Notes: generated by a model from the letters alone, not told the origin. A stretch of DNA of 64,000 nt from Pantoea agglomerans NBRC 102470 (GCF_001598475.1 NZ_BCZA01000009.1:62001-126000); one strand, 5' to 3'. Counted from the stretch's first letter, positions 45,216-56,747 are shown. Program-made: numbers and translations.

Positions 45216-46270
45216 GCGGTAAGCGATTGATGGTGATGGCAGGCGGAACCGGCGGACATGTCTTTCCCGGTCTGGCTGTCGCCCATCATCTGATGGAACA
45301 GGGCTGGCAGGTCCGCTGGTTAGGCACTGCCGACCGTATGGAAGCCGATCTGGTGCCAAAGCACGGCATCGACATCGACTTCATCCGCATCAGCGGATTA
45401 CGTGGTAAAGGCATGAAGGCGTTGCTGCTGGCACCGCTGCGCATCTTTAATGCATGGCGTCAGGCCCGTCGCATCATGAAAGCCTGGCAGCCGGATGTCG
45501 TGCTGGGCATGGGTGGCTACGTTTCCGGTCCTGGCGGCTTAGCGGCCTGGAGTTGCGGTATTCCGGTGGTGCTGCATGAGCAGAACGGTATTGCCGGGCT
45601 GACCAATAAATGGCTGGCGAAAATCGCTACGAAAGTATTGCAGGCGTTTCCGGGCGCGTTTCCCGCCGCCGATGTGGTGGGAAATCCGGTTCGCACTGAT
45701 GTACTGGCACTGCCTTTACCCGCGCAACGTCTGGCAGATCGTCATGGCCCGATACGGGTGCTGGTGATCGGTGGCAGTCAGGGTGCGCGGATACTGAACC
45801 AGACGCTGCCGCAGGTTGCCGCGCTGGTGGGTGATGAGATCACCCTGTGGCATCAGACCGGTAAAGGGTCGTTGCCCGAAACAGAGAAAGCTTATCAGCA
45901 GGTCGGGCAGACGCAGCACAAGGTGACCGAGTTTATTGATGACATGGCTGCCGCCTACGCCTGGGCTGATGTGGTGGTGTGCCGCTCCGGCGCGTTAACC
46001 GTGAGCGAAGTCGCTGCCGCTGGCTTACCGGCGATTTTCGTGCCATTTCAGCACAAAGATCGCCAGCAGTACTGGAACGCGCTGCCGCTGGAGAAAGCGG
46101 GCGCCGCCAGAATTTTTGAGCAGCCGCAATTTACTGCGGAGGCTGTAGCGGATCAGCTACGCCACTGGGATCGCGCAACACTGCTGACGATGGCTGAGCA
46201 GGCCCGTCAGGTGGCGATCCCTGATGCGACTGAACGGGTCGCTCAGGAAGTGGCTCGCGCCGCAAAGTAA
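45212..46270 (+). CDS. murG: Lipid II synthase (N-acetylglucosaminyltransferase MurG)
   Basis: Adds GlcNAc to lipid I at the inner face of the cytoplasmic membrane. It is 352 residues. The first G-loop is [19 protein letters not shown] (about 8-26), the middle [17 protein letters not shown], and the C-terminal UDP-GlcNAc site includes [31 protein letters not shown] and [13 protein letters not shown]. It is followed by the only sizeable gap (70 bases) between mraZ and ftsQ. Confidence 0.97.
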   Translation: MSGKRLMVMAGGTGGHVFPGLAVAHHLMEQGWQVRWLGTADRMEADLVPKHGIDIDFIRISGLRGKGMKALLLAPLRIFNAWRQARRIMKAWQPDVVLGMGGYVSGPGGLAAWSCGIPVVLHEQNGIAGLTNKWLAKIATKVLQAFPGAFPAADVVGNPVRTDVLALPLPAQRLADRHGPIRVLVIGGSQGARILNQTLPQVAALVGDEITLWHQTGKGSLPETEKAYQQVGQTQHKVTEFIDDMAAAYAWADVVVCRSGALTVSEVAAAGLPAIFVPFQHKDRQQYWNALPLEKAGAARIFEQPQFTAEAVADQLRHWDRATLLTMAEQARQVAIPDATERVAQEVARAAK

Positions 46271-46277
46271 TCATTCC

Positions 46278-46312
46278 GGTCAGCGCGTCTGACCTGTACC
46301 CGGACTGGGTAC
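46278..46312 (+). other. Tandem hairpins in the murG-murC gap
   Basis: Two short perfect stem-loops follow one another: GGTCAG/CTGACC (46278-46283 with 46289-46294, 5-nt loop) and GTACCC/GGGTAC (46296-46301 with 46307-46312, 5-nt loop). There is no T-run, so they look more like mRNA processing or stability elements than a terminator. Confidence 0.5.
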
Positions 46313-46340
46313 AAACTGAAATAGCAGGTAACTGAGAGCG

Positions 46341-47819
46341 ATGAATACACAACAATTGGCAAAACTGCGTTCTATCGTGCCCGAGATGCGTCGCGTCCGG
46401 CACATCCACTTTGTCGGCATCGGCGGTGCTGGCATGGGCGGTATTGCCGAAGTGTTAGCAAATGAAGGCTACCATATCAGCGGTTCAGATCTGGCCCCTA
46501 ACCCGGTGACGCAGAACCTGATTGCGCTGGGTGCCACCATTTATTTTAACCATCGCCCCGAAAACGTGACCGATGCCAGCGTGGTGGTGGTTTCCAGCGC
46601 CGTTTCGCAGGATAACCCCGAACTGGTGGCGGCACGTGAACAGCGTATCCCGGTGATCCGTCGCGCGGAGATGCTGGCTGAGCTGATGCGTTTTCGTCAC
46701 GGCATCGCCGTTGCGGGTACCCATGGCAAAACGACCACCACGGCGATGGTGTCGAGTATTTATGCGGAAGCGGGTCTCGATCCGACTTTTGTTAACGGCG
46801 GACTGGTCAAAGCAGCAGGCACCCATGCCCGTCTGGGTCACAGCCGGTATCTGATTGCTGAAGCGGATGAGAGTGATGCGTCGTTCCTGCATCTGCAACC
46901 GATGGTGGCGATTGTGACCAACATCGAAGCTGACCATATGGACACCTATCAGGGCGATTTTGAGAACCTGAAGCAGACGTTTATTAACTTCCTGCACAAC
47001 CTGCCGTTTTACGGTCGTGCGGTGATGTGTGTGGATGATGCGGTTATTCGTGATCTGATCCCACGCGTGGGACGCCATATCACCACGTACGGTTTCAGTG
47101 ATGATGCTGACCTGCGCATTGAAAATTATGAACAGAGTGGCGCGCAGGGGCATTTCACCTTGATCCGTCAGGATAAAGCACCGCTGCAGATTACGCTGAA
47201 CGCGCCGGGTCGCCACAACGCCCTGAATGCGGCAGCCGCCGTCGCCGTCGCCAGTGAAGAGGGCATTGAAGACAATGCTATCCTGGCTGCGCTGGAGAGT
47301 TTCCAGGGCACGGGCCGTCGCTTTGATCTGCTGGGTGAATTCCCGACAGAGCCGGTCAACGGACAGCCGGGCACCGCGATGCTGGTTGATGATTACGGTC
47401 ATCATCCCACCGAAGTGGACGCGACAATTAAAGCCGCGCGTGCAGGCTGGCCGGATAAAAAACTGGTGATGGTGTTTCAGCCGCACCGTTACAGCCGTAC
47501 CCGCGATCTGTTTGATGATTTCGCCAACGTACTGTCGCATGTGGATGTGTTGCTGATGCTGGATGTTTACTCTGCCGGTGAAACCGCTATTCCGGGTGCT
47601 GACAGCCGTTCGCTGTGCCGTGCGATTCGTAATCGCGGCAAGGTGGATCCGATTCTGGTGCCGGAACATGACGCGCTGCCAGAGATGCTGGCACCGCTGC
47701 TGTCAGGCAATGACCTGATTCTGGTGCAGGGAGCCGGTAACGTCGGCAAGGTTGCCCGCAAGCTGGCTGACACTAAGCTCCAGCCGGAACGCAAAGCGGA
47801 GGATCGTCATGGCGGATAA
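46341..47819 (+). CDS. murC: UDP-N-acetylmuramate:L-alanine ligase
   Basis: First amino-acid addition to UDP-MurNAc. It is 492 residues (E. coli 491). [17 protein letters not shown] (about 24-40) is the UDP-MurNAc-binding Gly-rich loop; the ATP loop is [17 protein letters not shown] (about 122-138). Conserved [15 protein letters not shown] and [16 protein letters not shown] follow. Its 3' end overlaps ddlB by 11 bases. Confidence 0.97.
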   Translation: MNTQQLAKLRSIVPEMRRVRHIHFVGIGGAGMGGIAEVLANEGYHISGSDLAPNPVTQNLIALGATIYFNHRPENVTDASVVVVSSAVSQDNPELVAAREQRIPVIRRAEMLAELMRFRHGIAVAGTHGKTTTTAMVSSIYAEAGLDPTFVNGGLVKAAGTHARLGHSRYLIAEADESDASFLHLQPMVAIVTNIEADHMDTYQGDFENLKQTFINFLHNLPFYGRAVMCVDDAVIRDLIPRVGRHITTYGFSDDADLRIENYEQSGAQGHFTLIRQDKAPLQITLNAPGRHNALNAAAAVAVASEEGIEDNAILAALESFQGTGRRFDLLGEFPTEPVNGQPGTAMLVDDYGHHPTEVDATIKAARAGWPDKKLVMVFQPHRYSRTRDLFDDFANVLSHVDVLLMLDVYSAGETAIPGADSRSLCRAIRNRGKVDPILVPEHDALPEMLAPLLSGNDLILVQGAGNVGKVARKLADTKLQPERKAEDRHGG

Positions 47820-48729
47820 AGTTGCAGTATTAATGGGTGGCACCTCGGCAGAGCGCGAGGTTTCGCTGAACTCAGGTCAGGCCGTCCTCGCCGGATTACG
47901 GGAAATGGGCATTGATGCGCATGGCATCGATACCCGTGATGTCTCTGTGCTGACGCTGAAAGAGCAGGGCTTTACCAAAGCCTTTATCGCACTGCATGGC
48001 CGGGGCGGCGAAGATGGCACGCTGCAGGCGGTGCTGGAGTTCCTGCAACTGCCGTACACCGGCAGCGGCGTGATGGCATCGGCCGTGACTATGGATAAGC
48101 TGCGCACCAAGCTGCTGTGGCAGGGACGTGGTTTACCGTCAGGAAAGTTTGTCTGGCTGACGCGTCAGCAGTTTGATGCCGGTCTGGACGCAGAAAACAA
48201 CGCGGCAATTGCGGCACTTGGCCTGCCGTTGTTCGTCAAGCCAGCCTGTGAAGGCTCCAGCGTGGGCATCAGTCGGGTTAACGATCTGAGCGCGCTGCCG
48301 GCGGCACTGGACATGGCGTTTAAGCATGACAATGACGTGCTGGTCGAAGCGTTTCTCAGTGGCGCGGAGTACACCGTCGCGATTGTGGGCGATCGTATTC
48401 TGCCCTCGATTGAAATAAAGAGCGCCAGCGAGTTCTATGACTATGAAGCTAAATACATTTCTGACGATACTCAGTACGTCTGTCCGGCCGATTTAAGCGC
48501 TGAACGTGAAGCGGAATTACAACAGCTGGTACTTGCGGCCTGGCGTGCGCTGGGATGTCGCGGCTGGGGACGGGTTGATGTGATGACCGACGGGGAAGGG
48601 CGCTTTCAGTTACTGGAAGCCAATACCTCACCGGGCATGACCAGCCACAGTCTGGTGCCAATGGCAGCGAAACAGGCGGGCATGAGCTTCCCGCAGCTGG
48701 TTGCCCATATTCTGGAGCTGGCCGACTGA
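47809..48729 (+). CDS. ddlB: D-alanine:D-alanine ligase B
   Basis: ATP-grasp enzyme making the D-Ala-D-Ala that MurF adds. The ATG at 47809 (after GGAGGAT) gives 306 residues, the same as E. coli, starting [23 protein letters not shown]-grasp elements are [14 protein letters not shown] (phosphate loop), [16 protein letters not shown], and the metal ligands in [17 protein letters not shown]. In-frame codons back to 47752 lie inside murC and were rejected. Confidence 0.97.
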   Translation: MADKVAVLMGGTSAEREVSLNSGQAVLAGLREMGIDAHGIDTRDVSVLTLKEQGFTKAFIALHGRGGEDGTLQAVLEFLQLPYTGSGVMASAVTMDKLRTKLLWQGRGLPSGKFVWLTRQQFDAGLDAENNAAIAALGLPLFVKPACEGSSVGISRVNDLSALPAALDMAFKHDNDVLVEAFLSGAEYTVAIVGDRILPSIEIKSASEFYDYEAKYISDDTQYVCPADLSAEREAELQQLVLAAWRALGCRGWGRVDVMTDGEGRFQLLEANTSPGMTSHSLVPMAAKQAGMSFPQLVAHILELAD

Positions 48730-48730
48730 T

Positions 48731-49570
48731 ATGTCACAGGCGGCGATGAGAGTTCGAAACCGTGAACCGCAGGAGCGTATTCGCACCGGGCGCAGTAACG
48801 GTGCCCGACTGTTCGGCATTATTTTTCTGCTGATCGTCATCGGGATTATGGTTGCTGGCGGGCTGGTGGTACTGAAGTGGATGAACGATGCGTCCCGGCT
48901 GCCATTGTCAAAACTGGTGGTGACAGGACAGACGCACTACACCACACACGATGATATTCGTCAGGCGATTTTGTCGCTGGGTCCGCCTGGTACGTTTATG
49001 TCTCAGGACGTGGACATCCTGCAGCAGCAGATTGAGCGGCTGCCCTGGATTAAGCAGGTCAGCGTACGTAAGCAGTGGCCGGACGAACTGAAGATCCACC
49101 TTGTGGAGTACACACCGGTGGCGCGCTGGAACGATTTGCACATGGTGGATGCTGAGGGTGTCTCCTTCAGCGTACCCGCCAGTCATGTCGGCAAAGAGAC
49201 AATGCCGATGTTATACGGGCCGGAAGGGAGTGAGAAAGAGGTCCTGGCGGGCTATCACAGCATGGATGATGTGCTGAAAGCCCGGAAGTTTACTCTGAAG
49301 GTGGCGTCGATGACGGCGCGGCGTTCATGGCAGCTGGTCACCAGCGACGATGTTCGTATCGAACTGGGCCGCAGCGACACCATGAAACGCCTGAATCGCT
49401 TTATTGAGCTCTACCCGGTGCTGCAACAGCAAGGTCAGAACGAGAGCAAACGTATCAGCTACGTGGATTTACGATACGACTCTGGCGCTTCTGTTGGCTG
49501 GACACCGATCGTGATGGAGCCACAGGACAGTAATCAGCAACAGAACCAGGCACAGGCTAAACAACAATGA
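48731..49570 (+). CDS. ftsQ: Cell division protein FtsQ
   Basis: A bitopic protein that with FtsL and FtsB links early and late division proteins. It is 279 residues (E. coli 276) from the ATG at 48731, one base after the ddlB stop. It has a short basic cytoplasmic tail, a transmembrane helix near 28-48 ([20 protein letters not shown]), a POTRA domain ([20 protein letters not shown], about 57-125), and a beta domain ending [12 protein letters not shown]. The C-terminal tail is Gln-rich. It overlaps ftsA by 4 bases. Confidence 0.96.
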   Translation: MSQAAMRVRNREPQERIRTGRSNGARLFGIIFLLIVIGIMVAGGLVVLKWMNDASRLPLSKLVVTGQTHYTTHDDIRQAILSLGPPGTFMSQDVDILQQQIERLPWIKQVSVRKQWPDELKIHLVEYTPVARWNDLHMVDAEGVSFSVPASHVGKETMPMLYGPEGSEKEVLAGYHSMDDVLKARKFTLKVASMTARRSWQLVTSDDVRIELGRSDTMKRLNRFIELYPVLQQQGQNESKRISYVDLRYDSGASVGWTPIVMEPQDSNQQQNQAQAKQQ

Positions 49571-50823
49571 TCAAGGCAACGGACAGAAAACTGGTAGTTG
49601 GACTCGAAATCGGCACTGCGAAGGTTGCCGCCCTGGTTGGGGAAGTTCTGCCCGATGGTATGGTCAACATTATTGGGGTGGGCAGCTGCCCTTCCCGCGG
49701 TATGGATAAAGGTGGCGTAAACGACCTTGAGTCGGTGGTGAAATGCGTTCAGCGCGCCATCGATCAGGCTGAGCTGATGGCAGATTGCCAGATCTCCTCC
49801 GTCTACCTTGCTTTATCGGGCAAACATATTAGTTGTCAGAACGAAATCGGGATGGTTCCGATTTCCGAAGAGGAAGTGACTCAGGATGATGTAGAGAACG
49901 TCGTACATACCGCCAAATCGGTGAGAGTACGTGACGAGCATCGCATCCTGCACGTCATTCCTCAGGAATACGCCATCGACTATCAGGAAGGGATTAAAAA
50001 TCCGGTCGGGCTTTCCGGCGTGCGTATGCAGGCGAAAGTGCATCTGATCACCTGCCACAACGATATGGCGAAGAACATCGTTAAAGCCGTTGAGCGTTGC
50101 GGGCTGAAAGTGGATCAGCTGATTTTTGCCGGTCTCGCCTCCAGTTTTGCCGTTCTGACTGAAGACGAACGTGAGCTGGGCGTGTGTGTTGTCGATATTG
50201 GTGGCGGTACAATGGACATAGCCGTATATACCGGCGGCGCTTTACGGCACACTAAGGTTATTCCGTATGCAGGCAACGTCGTTACCAGCGACATCGCCTA
50301 TGCGTTTGGCACACCACCAACGGATGCTGAGGCGATCAAAGTGCGCCATGGTTGCGCGCTGGGCTCGATTGTCGGCAAAGATGAGAACGTTGAGGTGCCG
50401 AGTGTGGGCGGACGTCCACCACGTAGCCTGCAACGTCAGACGCTGGCTGAAGTGATTGAGCCGCGTTACACCGAACTTTTGAATCTGGTCAATGACGAGA
50501 TTCTGCAGTTACAGGAACAACTGCGTCAGCAGGGCGTGAAGCATCACTTAGCCGCAGGCATTGTCCTGACCGGTGGTGCAGCGCAAATCGAAGGACTGGC
50601 GGCCTGTGCGCAACGCGTATTCCATACGCAGGTGCGTATCGGACAGCCGCTGAATATTACCGGCCTGACTGACTATGCGCAGGAATCGTACTACTCCACT
50701 GCCGTGGGACTGTTGCATTACGGCAAAGAGTCGCACATGAACGGTGATGCAGAGACCGAAAAACGGGTCTCAGTAGGTAACTGGTTCAAGCGTATTAACA
50801 GTTGGTTAAAAAAAGAGTTTTAA
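49567..50823 (+). CDS. ftsA: Cell division protein FtsA
   Basis: Actin-like ATPase that tethers FtsZ to the membrane and recruits later division proteins. It is 418 residues (E. coli 420). Actin-fold motifs are [17 protein letters not shown] (phosphate 1), [18 protein letters not shown] (phosphate 2) and [12 protein letters not shown] (adenosine). The inserted 1C domain lies near 85-165, and the C-terminal amphipathic membrane-targeting helix is [15 protein letters not shown]. Confidence 0.97.
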   Translation: MIKATDRKLVVGLEIGTAKVAALVGEVLPDGMVNIIGVGSCPSRGMDKGGVNDLESVVKCVQRAIDQAELMADCQISSVYLALSGKHISCQNEIGMVPISEEEVTQDDVENVVHTAKSVRVRDEHRILHVIPQEYAIDYQEGIKNPVGLSGVRMQAKVHLITCHNDMAKNIVKAVERCGLKVDQLIFAGLASSFAVLTEDERELGVCVVDIGGGTMDIAVYTGGALRHTKVIPYAGNVVTSDIAYAFGTPPTDAEAIKVRHGCALGSIVGKDENVEVPSVGGRPPRSLQRQTLAEVIEPRYTELLNLVNDEILQLQEQLRQQGVKHHLAAGIVLTGGAAQIEGLAACAQRVFHTQVRIGQPLNITGLTDYAQESYYSTAVGLLHYGKESHMNGDAETEKRVSVGNWFKRINSWLKKEF

Positions 50824-50894
50824 TTTTTGTGAAAGGGGATCATGCTGTTTTCTTTAGTGATCTCCAGGCGACAGGCACATAACGGAGAGAAATC

Positions 50895-52049
50895 ATGTTT
50901 GAACCTATGGAATTAACCAACGACGCGGTGATTAAAGTCATCGGCGTCGGTGGCGGCGGCGGTAACGCCGTAGAGCACATGGTACGCGAGCGTATCGAAG
51001 GTGTGGAATTCTTTGCTGTGAATACCGACGCGCAAGCGCTGCGTAAAACAGCTGTCGGCCAGACCATTCAGATCGGTAATAACATTACCAAAGGTCTGGG
51101 TGCGGGTGCGAACCCGGAAGTGGGCCGTAACTCTGCAGAAGAAGATCGCGAAGCACTGCGTTCTGCGCTGGAAGGGGCAGACATGGTCTTCATCGCAGCA
51201 GGTATGGGCGGCGGTACCGGTACCGGTGCAGCGCCTGTAGTGGCTGAAGTGGCTAAGGAGCTGGGTATCCTGACGGTGGCGGTTGTCACCAAGCCGTTCA
51301 ACTTCGAAGGCAAAAAGCGCATGGCGTTTGCCGAGCAGGGCATCGCCGAACTCTCTAAGCATGTCGATTCACTGATCACCATTCCAAACGACAAGCTGCT
51401 GAAAGTGCTGGGCCGTGGTATCTCTCTGCTGGATGCGTTTGGTGCAGCTAATGACGTGCTGAAAGGCGCCGTTCAGGGTATCGCTGAGCTGATCACCCGT
51501 CCTGGCCTGATGAACGTCGACTTTGCTGACGTGCGTACCGTCATGTCCGAAATGGGCTATGCGATGATGGGTTCAGGCGTCGCATGCGGTGAAGATCGTG
51601 CGGAAGAAGCGGCTGAAATGGCGATCTCCAGCCCACTGCTGGAAGATATCGACCTTTCTGGTGCGCGTGGCGTGCTGGTCAACATTACGGCGGGCTTCGA
51701 CCTGCGTCTGGATGAGTTCGAGACCGTGGGTAACACTATCCGCGCCTTCGCCTCTGACAACGCGACCGTCGTGATCGGTACTTCACTGGATCCGGAAATG
51801 AATGACGAACTGCGCGTCACCGTGGTGGCAACCGGTATCGGCATGGACAAGCGTCCTGAAATCACCCTGGTAACCAACAAGCCAGCCAGTCAGCCAGTGA
51901 TGGATCATCGCTATCAGCAGCACGGTATGTCACCGCTGCCGCAGGAGCAGAAACCTGCTGCCAAAGTCGTTAACGACCAGGCTGCGCAGTCGAACAAAGA
52001 GCCCGATTATCTTGATATTCCGGCCTTTTTACGTAAGCAGGCCGATTAG
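50895..52049 (+). CDS. ftsZ: Cell division GTPase FtsZ
   Basis: Tubulin-like GTPase that forms the Z ring. It is 384 residues (E. coli 383). The nucleotide site includes [13 protein letters not shown] (about 18-30) and the tubulin signature [10 protein letters not shown] (about 107-116). The T7-loop Asp lies in [14 protein letters not shown] variable Gln/Pro-rich linker (about 318-365) precedes the conserved C-terminal peptide [14 protein letters not shown], which binds FtsA, ZipA and other partners, including ZapD encoded at 57450. It has its own GGAGA ribosome-binding site after a 71-base gap. Confidence 0.98.
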   Translation: MFEPMELTNDAVIKVIGVGGGGGNAVEHMVRERIEGVEFFAVNTDAQALRKTAVGQTIQIGNNITKGLGAGANPEVGRNSAEEDREALRSALEGADMVFIAAGMGGGTGTGAAPVVAEVAKELGILTVAVVTKPFNFEGKKRMAFAEQGIAELSKHVDSLITIPNDKLLKVLGRGISLLDAFGAANDVLKGAVQGIAELITRPGLMNVDFADVRTVMSEMGYAMMGSGVACGEDRAEEAAEMAISSPLLEDIDLSGARGVLVNITAGFDLRLDEFETVGNTIRAFASDNATVVIGTSLDPEMNDELRVTVVATGIGMDKRPEITLVTNKPASQPVMDHRYQQHGMSPLPQEQKPAAKVVNDQAAQSNKEPDYLDIPAFLRKQAD

Positions 52050-52150
52050 GATTAACCCTATAATTGGGATTCTCCGCTCTTTGTGCTAAAGTCTCTGTCC
52101 GCTGGTAAAGTATACTGGCGGTCGGACAGGTGATATTGCGAGATAATACG

Positions 52151-53068
52151 ATGATCAAACAAAGGACATTAAAACGTATTGTTCAGGCGACTGGTGTCGG
52201 TTTACATACCGGCAAAAAAGTCACCCTGACATTACGCCCTGCGTCGGCTAATACCGGGGTCATCTATCGTCGCACCGACTTGAATCCACCGGTAGATTTT
52301 CCGGCTGATGCAAAATACGTGCGCGACACCATGCTGAGTACCTGCCTGGTGAATGATGAAGGCGTACGTATTTCAACGGTTGAACACCTCAATGCCGCCC
52401 TGGCGGGTCTGGGTATCGACAACATTATTGTTGAAGTCGATGCGCCAGAAATCCCGATCATGGATGGCAGCGCAGCACCGTTTATCTATCTGCTGATGGA
52501 TGCGGGCATCGAGCAGCTCAACAGCGCGAAGAAATTTGTGCGTGTTAAGCAGACCGTGCGTGTGGAAGAGGGTGACAAATGGGCCGAGATCAAACCGTTT
52601 AACGGCTTCTCGCTTGATTTCACCATCGACTTCAAACACCCGGCTATCGATTCCAGCTCACAGCGTTATGCGATGAACTTCTCTGCTGACGCCTTTGTTC
52701 GTCAAATCAGCCGGGCGCGTACATTTGGCTTTATGCGTGAAATCGAATATCTGCAGTCTAAAGGCCTGTGCCTGGGCGGTAGCTTAGATTGTGCGATAGG
52801 TCTGGATGATTTCCGCGTACTGAATGAAGAAGGCCTGCGTTTTGAGGACGAGTTTGTCCGTCACAAAATGCTGGACGCGATTGGCGACTTGTTTATGTGT
52901 GGTCACAACATCATTGGCGCATTCACTGCGTTCAAATCGGGCCACGCGCTGAACAACAAACTGCTGCAAGCGGTTCTGGCTAAGCAGGAAGCCTGGGAAT
53001 GGGCAACCTTCGAAGACGAAGCTGAACTGCCGCTGGCATTCAAAGCACCGAATCTGGTTCTGGCTTAA
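52151..53068 (+). CDS. lpxC: UDP-3-O-acyl-N-acetylglucosamine deacetylase
   Basis: Zinc enzyme for the committed step of lipid A synthesis. It is 305 residues from the ATG at 52151 (E. coli 305), starting [20 protein letters not shown]. Zinc ligands are His79 in [12 protein letters not shown] and the His/Asp pair in [10 protein letters not shown]. The C-terminal degradation tail recognised by FtsH in E. coli (APSAVLA) reads APNLVLA here, so turnover is probably retained. A TATACT (52111-52116) upstream may be the -10 of its own promoter. Confidence 0.97.
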   Translation: MIKQRTLKRIVQATGVGLHTGKKVTLTLRPASANTGVIYRRTDLNPPVDFPADAKYVRDTMLSTCLVNDEGVRISTVEHLNAALAGLGIDNIIVEVDAPEIPIMDGSAAPFIYLLMDAGIEQLNSAKKFVRVKQTVRVEEGDKWAEIKPFNGFSLDFTIDFKHPAIDSSSQRYAMNFSADAFVRQISRARTFGFMREIEYLQSKGLCLGGSLDCAIGLDDFRVLNEEGLRFEDEFVRHKMLDAIGDLFMCGHNIIGAFTAFKSGHALNNKLLQAVLAKQEAWEWATFEDEAELPLAFKAPNLVLA

Positions 53069-53083
53069 TTACCCCGGAACGTG

Positions 53084-53136
53084 AAACGGCTGGTTATGCT
53101 GACACCCTCTCCGGTCAGCGGCGCCAGCCGTTTTTT
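53084..53136 (+). terminator. Terminator of the dcw operon after lpxC
   Basis: Compound hairpin: the outer stem CGGCTGG/CCAGCCG (53087-53093 with 53124-53130), extended by A/T pairs, contains an inner GCTGAC/GTCAGC stem (53098-53103 with 53114-53119). Six T follow directly. It begins 16 bases after the lpxC stop. Confidence 0.88.
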
Positions 53137-53368
53137 ATTGCCTCTTATCACACGCCTGATGACTGCGACCTCGCTCGCAAAGCGTTGTCTGTTCTGCTGA
53201 TTTGCTGAACAATCACACGTGTTTTCTCTCGCCATCACTTTAATCCCAGGTGTGGATGCCCCACATTAATGATACTATCTGTGGCGCTTTTACAGGCCGA
53301 AATCCGTTGCGGCTCGCGGCGGGTACCAGAAAACAAGAGCGCAACAGAGCATGCGCGATGGAAAGGTT

Positions 53369-53875
53369 GTGATCGGGATTCTTCTGCGCTGGCGACAATT
53401 AGGTAGACGCTACTTCTGGCCTCATCTCCTGTTAGGGATGGTAGCGGCCAGCTTTGGCCTGCCAGCCTGTGCGCAAAGCTCCGAACTCAACGCGTCGTCT
53501 GAATCTCCGGCCAGCAGTCTCTTTCTTGGCAATGCCACACGCTTTGATCACCTGATCCGGCTGCAGGAAGCATCCCGACGCCCGAGCTTCAGCGTGGATT
53601 ACTGGCATCAGCACGCCATCCGTACCGTTATTCGTCATCTCTCTTTCACGCTGGCGCCCCAGGCGCAGGCGGAGCAACAGACATTACCGCTGGCGGCACA
53701 AAAGCTGGCGCTGATCGACTCACTGCATAGTTTACTGACATCACATTCTGCGCTGCACACTGCACCGCAGCAGATCTCTACGCCGCCTCTTTTCACGGCC
53801 GTTACCCGTTCATGGGTAGAGTGGCATGCCAGCGTGCATGGCATTCGCGCCGGACCTGCCCGATTGTTCTGCTAA
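53369..53875 (+). CDS. secM: Secretion monitor SecM (translation-arrest peptide regulating secA)
   Basis: An exported peptide whose self-arrest on the ribosome exposes the secA ribosome-binding site when secretion is poor. The GTG at 53369 aligns with the E. coli start and gives 168 residues (E. coli 170); an ATG six codons upstream (53351) is the alternative. The signal-peptide region RWRQLGRRYFWPHLLLGMVA and the SVDYWHQHAIRTVIRHLSF segment are strongly conserved. The arrest core GIRAGP is intact at residues 158-163, with the critical Trp six residues earlier (Trp152). However, the Phe and Ile-containing part of the E. coli motif (FxxxxWIxxxxGIRAGP) is changed: Arg at the Phe position and His after Trp. 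Confidence 0.93.
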   Translation: MIGILLRWRQLGRRYFWPHLLLGMVAASFGLPACAQSSELNASSESPASSLFLGNATRFDHLIRLQEASRRPSFSVDYWHQHAIRTVIRHLSFTLAPQAQAEQQTLPLAAQKLALIDSLHSLLTSHSALHTAPQQISTPPLFTAVTRSWVEWHASVHGIRAGPARLFC

Positions 53876-53910
53876 TATTTTTGGTTTTATTCACTCTGTT
53901 AAGATTTCGC

Positions 53911-53929
53911 AGTCCGGAATGCTCCGGCT
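53911..53929 (+). promoter_or_regulatory. secM-secA intergenic helper hairpin
   Basis: Stem AG(T)CCGGA / TCCGGCT, 7 bp with one bulged T and loop ATGC, in the 74-base secM-secA gap. The secA ribosome-binding site (in GAATTGAGAAT, 53930-53940) lies immediately 3'. In E. coli a hairpin in this gap sequesters the secA ribosome-binding site unless a ribosome is stalled on secM. The exact pairing with the site here is inferred. Confidence 0.55.
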
Positions 53930-53949
53930 GAATTGAGAATATATTTACT

Positions 53950-56658
53950 ATGTTAAGCAAAATTTTAACCAAGGTTTTTGGTAGCAGTAACGATCGTACC
54001 CTGCGTCGTATGCGTAAAGTGGTGGACGTCATCAATAAGATGGAGCCCGATTTTGAGAAGCTCTCTGATGATGAACTGAAAGCTAAAACGGATCTGTTCC
54101 GCGAACGCCTGAAAAAAGGTGAATCGCTGGAAAGCCTGATCCCGGAAGCGTTCGCAACCGTGCGTGAAGCGAGTAAACGCGTGTTCGGGATGCGTCACTT
54201 CGACGTGCAGCTGATCGGCGGTATGGTGCTGAACGATCGCTGCATTGCTGAGATGCGAACCGGTGAAGGTAAAACGCTGACCGCAACGCTGCCAGCCTAC
54301 CTGAATGCGCTGTCCGGCAAAGGCGTTCACGTGGTTACCGTCAACGACTATCTGGCACAGCGTGATGCGGAAAACAACCGTCCGCTGTTTGAGTTCCTGG
54401 GTTTAACCATTGGTATCAACATGTCGGGCCTGCCGGCGGTGGCAAAGCGTGAAGCTTACGCAGCAGACATCACCTACGGCACCAACAACGAATATGGCTT
54501 CGACTACCTGCGCGACAACATGGCTTTCAGCCCGGAAGAGCGTGTACAGCGTAAACTGCACTATGCGCTGGTGGATGAGGTCGACTCCATCCTGATCGAT
54601 GAAGCGCGTACGCCGCTGATCATCTCTGGTCCGGCAGAAGACAGTTCTGAGCTTTACACCAAAGTGAACAAGATCATCCCTCATCTGGTTCGCCAGGATA
54701 AAGAAGATACCGAAACCCATCAGGGTGAAGGCGACTTCTGGGTCGATGAAAAAGCGCGTCAGGCTCACATGTCTGAGCGCGGTCTGGTCAAAGTGGAAGA
54801 GCTGCTGGTCAGCGAGGGCATCATGGAAGCGGGCGAGTCACTCTACTCTCCGACCAACATCATGCTGATGCACCACGTCACTGCGGCGCTGCGTGCGCAC
54901 GCACTCTTTACCCGCGATGTGGATTACATCGTGAAAGATGGTGAAGTGGTGATTGTTGATGAACACACCGGCCGTACCATGCAGGGTCGTCGCTGGTCTG
55001 ATGGTCTGCATCAGGCGATTGAAGCGAAAGAAGGCGTTGAGATTCAGAACGAGAACCAGACGCTGGCCTCTATCACCTTCCAGAACTACTTCCGTATTTA
55101 CGAGAAGCTGGCCGGTATGACCGGTACCGCTGATACCGAAGCATTTGAATTCAGCTCCATTTATAAGCTCGACACCATTGTCGTGCCGACTAACCGTCCG
55201 ATGGTGCGTAAAGATCTGGCTGACCTGGTCTACATGACCGAGAAAGAGAAGATCGATGCCATTATCGAAGATATCCGTGAGCGTACTGCAAATGGTCAGC
55301 CGGTGCTGGTGGGAACCATCTCGATTGAGAAATCAGAAGTGGTCTCTAACGAACTGACCCGTGCCGGTATCAAACATAACGTTCTGAACGCCAAATTCCA
55401 CGCCCGCGAAGCGGATATCGTGGCGCAGGCTGGTCAGCCGGGTGCGGTCACTATCGCCACCAACATGGCCGGACGTGGTACGGATATTATGCTGGGCGGC
55501 AGCTGGCACGCTGAAGTGGCCGAACTGGAAGAGCCAACTGAAGCGCAAATCGAAGAGATTAAAGCGGCATGGCAGATTCGTCATGATGCGGTTCTGGCGT
55601 CAGGTGGTTTGCACATCGTCGGTACTGAGCGTCACGAATCGCGTCGTATCGACAACCAGCTGCGTGGTCGTGCAGGTCGTCAGGGTGACGCCGGTTCTTC
55701 TCGCTTCTACCTGTCGATGGAAGATGCGCTGATGCGTATTTTTGCCTCAGACCGCGTCTCGAATATGATGCGTAAACTGGGCATGAAGCCAGGCGAAGCG
55801 ATTGAGCATCCGTGGGTCACCAAAGCGATTGCCAATGCCCAGCGCAAAGTTGAGAGCCGTAACTTCGATATTCGTAAGCAGCTGCTGGAATATGATGATG
55901 TGGCTAATGACCAGCGTCGCGCGATCTACAGTCAGCGTAATGAGCTGCTGGATGTGTCTGACGTTAGCGAAACCATCAACAGCATTCGCCATGATGTCTA
56001 CAAAGTTACTATTGATACTTACATTCCGCCACAGTCGCTGGAGGAGATGTGGGACGTGCCAGGCCTGGAAGAGCGTCTGCGTACTGACTTCGATCTGAAC
56101 CTGCCGATTGCAGAGTGGCTGGATAAAGAGCCTGACCTGCATGAAGAAGTGCTGCGTGAGCGCATCATGACCCATGCTATGGAAAGCTACGCTGAGAAAG
56201 AAGAGATCGTTGGCGCAGAGATGATGCGCAACTTCGAAAAAGGCGTGATGCTTCAGACGCTGGATTCGCTGTGGAAAGAGCATCTGGCCGCGATGGACTA
56301 TCTGCGTCAGGGCATCCATCTGCGCGGCTATGCGCAGAAAGATCCGAAGCAGGAGTACAAGCGTGAATCCTTCGCCATGTTTGCCGCGATGCTTGAATCA
56401 CTGAAATATGAAGTGATCAGTACGCTGAGCAAAGTGCAGGTGCGCATGCCAGAGGAAGTTGAAGCGATGGAGCAACAACGTCGCGAAGAAGCTGAACGTC
56501 TGGCACAGCAACAGCAACTGAGCCATGTTGAAGAGGATCTGCTGGCAGCCGCAGAGCCTGTGGCGGAGCAGAGTGGTGAACGCAAAGTCGGCCGCAACGA
56601 TCCCTGCCCATGTGGTTCCGGTAAAAAGTACAAGCAGTGTCATGGCCGCATCGCCTGA
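53950..56658 (+). CDS. secA: Preprotein translocase ATPase SecA
   Basis: ATP-driven motor that pushes preproteins through SecYEG. It is 902 residues (E. coli 901). Walker [15 protein letters not shown] (about 102-115), Walker [18 protein letters not shown] (about 206-222), [15 protein letters not shown] in the second nucleotide domain, then the scaffold and wing domains ([31 protein letters not shown]). The C terminus is the zinc/SecB-binding tail [17 protein letters not shown]. Translation is controlled by secM upstream. Confidence 0.98.
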   Translation: MLSKILTKVFGSSNDRTLRRMRKVVDVINKMEPDFEKLSDDELKAKTDLFRERLKKGESLESLIPEAFATVREASKRVFGMRHFDVQLIGGMVLNDRCIAEMRTGEGKTLTATLPAYLNALSGKGVHVVTVNDYLAQRDAENNRPLFEFLGLTIGINMSGLPAVAKREAYAADITYGTNNEYGFDYLRDNMAFSPEERVQRKLHYALVDEVDSILIDEARTPLIISGPAEDSSELYTKVNKIIPHLVRQDKEDTETHQGEGDFWVDEKARQAHMSERGLVKVEELLVSEGIMEAGESLYSPTNIMLMHHVTAALRAHALFTRDVDYIVKDGEVVIVDEHTGRTMQGRRWSDGLHQAIEAKEGVEIQNENQTLASITFQNYFRIYEKLAGMTGTADTEAFEFSSIYKLDTIVVPTNRPMVRKDLADLVYMTEKEKIDAIIEDIRERTANGQPVLVGTISIEKSEVVSNELTRAGIKHNVLNAKFHAREADIVAQAGQPGAVTIATNMAGRGTDIMLGGSWHAEVAELEEPTEAQIEEIKAAWQIRHDAVLASGGLHIVGTERHESRRIDNQLRGRAGRQGDAGSSRFYLSMEDALMRIFASDRVSNMMRKLGMKPGEAIEHPWVTKAIANAQRKVESRNFDIRKQLLEYDDVANDQRRAIYSQRNELLDVSDVSETINSIRHDVYKVTIDTYIPPQSLEEMWDVPGLEERLRTDFDLNLPIAEWLDKEPDLHEEVLRERIMTHAMESYAEKEEIVGAEMMRNFEKGVMLQTLDSLWKEHLAAMDYLRQGIHLRGYAQKDPKQEYKRESFAMFAAMLESLKYEVISTLSKVQVRMPEEVEAMEQQRREEAERLAQQQQLSHVEEDLLAAAEPVAEQSGERKVGRNDPCPCGSGKKYKQCHGRIA

Positions 56659-56672
56659 GACTGAATGCTAAT

Positions 56673-56700
56673 AAAAAAGGAGCCGCTGGCTCCTTTTTTT
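56673..56700 (+). terminator. Rho-independent terminator of secM-secA
   Basis: Stem GGAGCC/GGCTCC (56679-56684 with 56688-56693), extended by six A/T pairs, with a 3-nt loop and a seven-T tail, 15 bases after secA. Confidence 0.95.
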
Positions 56701-56747
56701 ATGGTCTCTGCCACCCAGGCAACAGCGACTCCGCTGAGCTAAAGCGG

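Noticed and set aside
46485-47669. A 394-codon open frame antisense to murC
   Set aside because: Complete overlap with the conserved murC; composition typical of the complement of a GC-rich gene.
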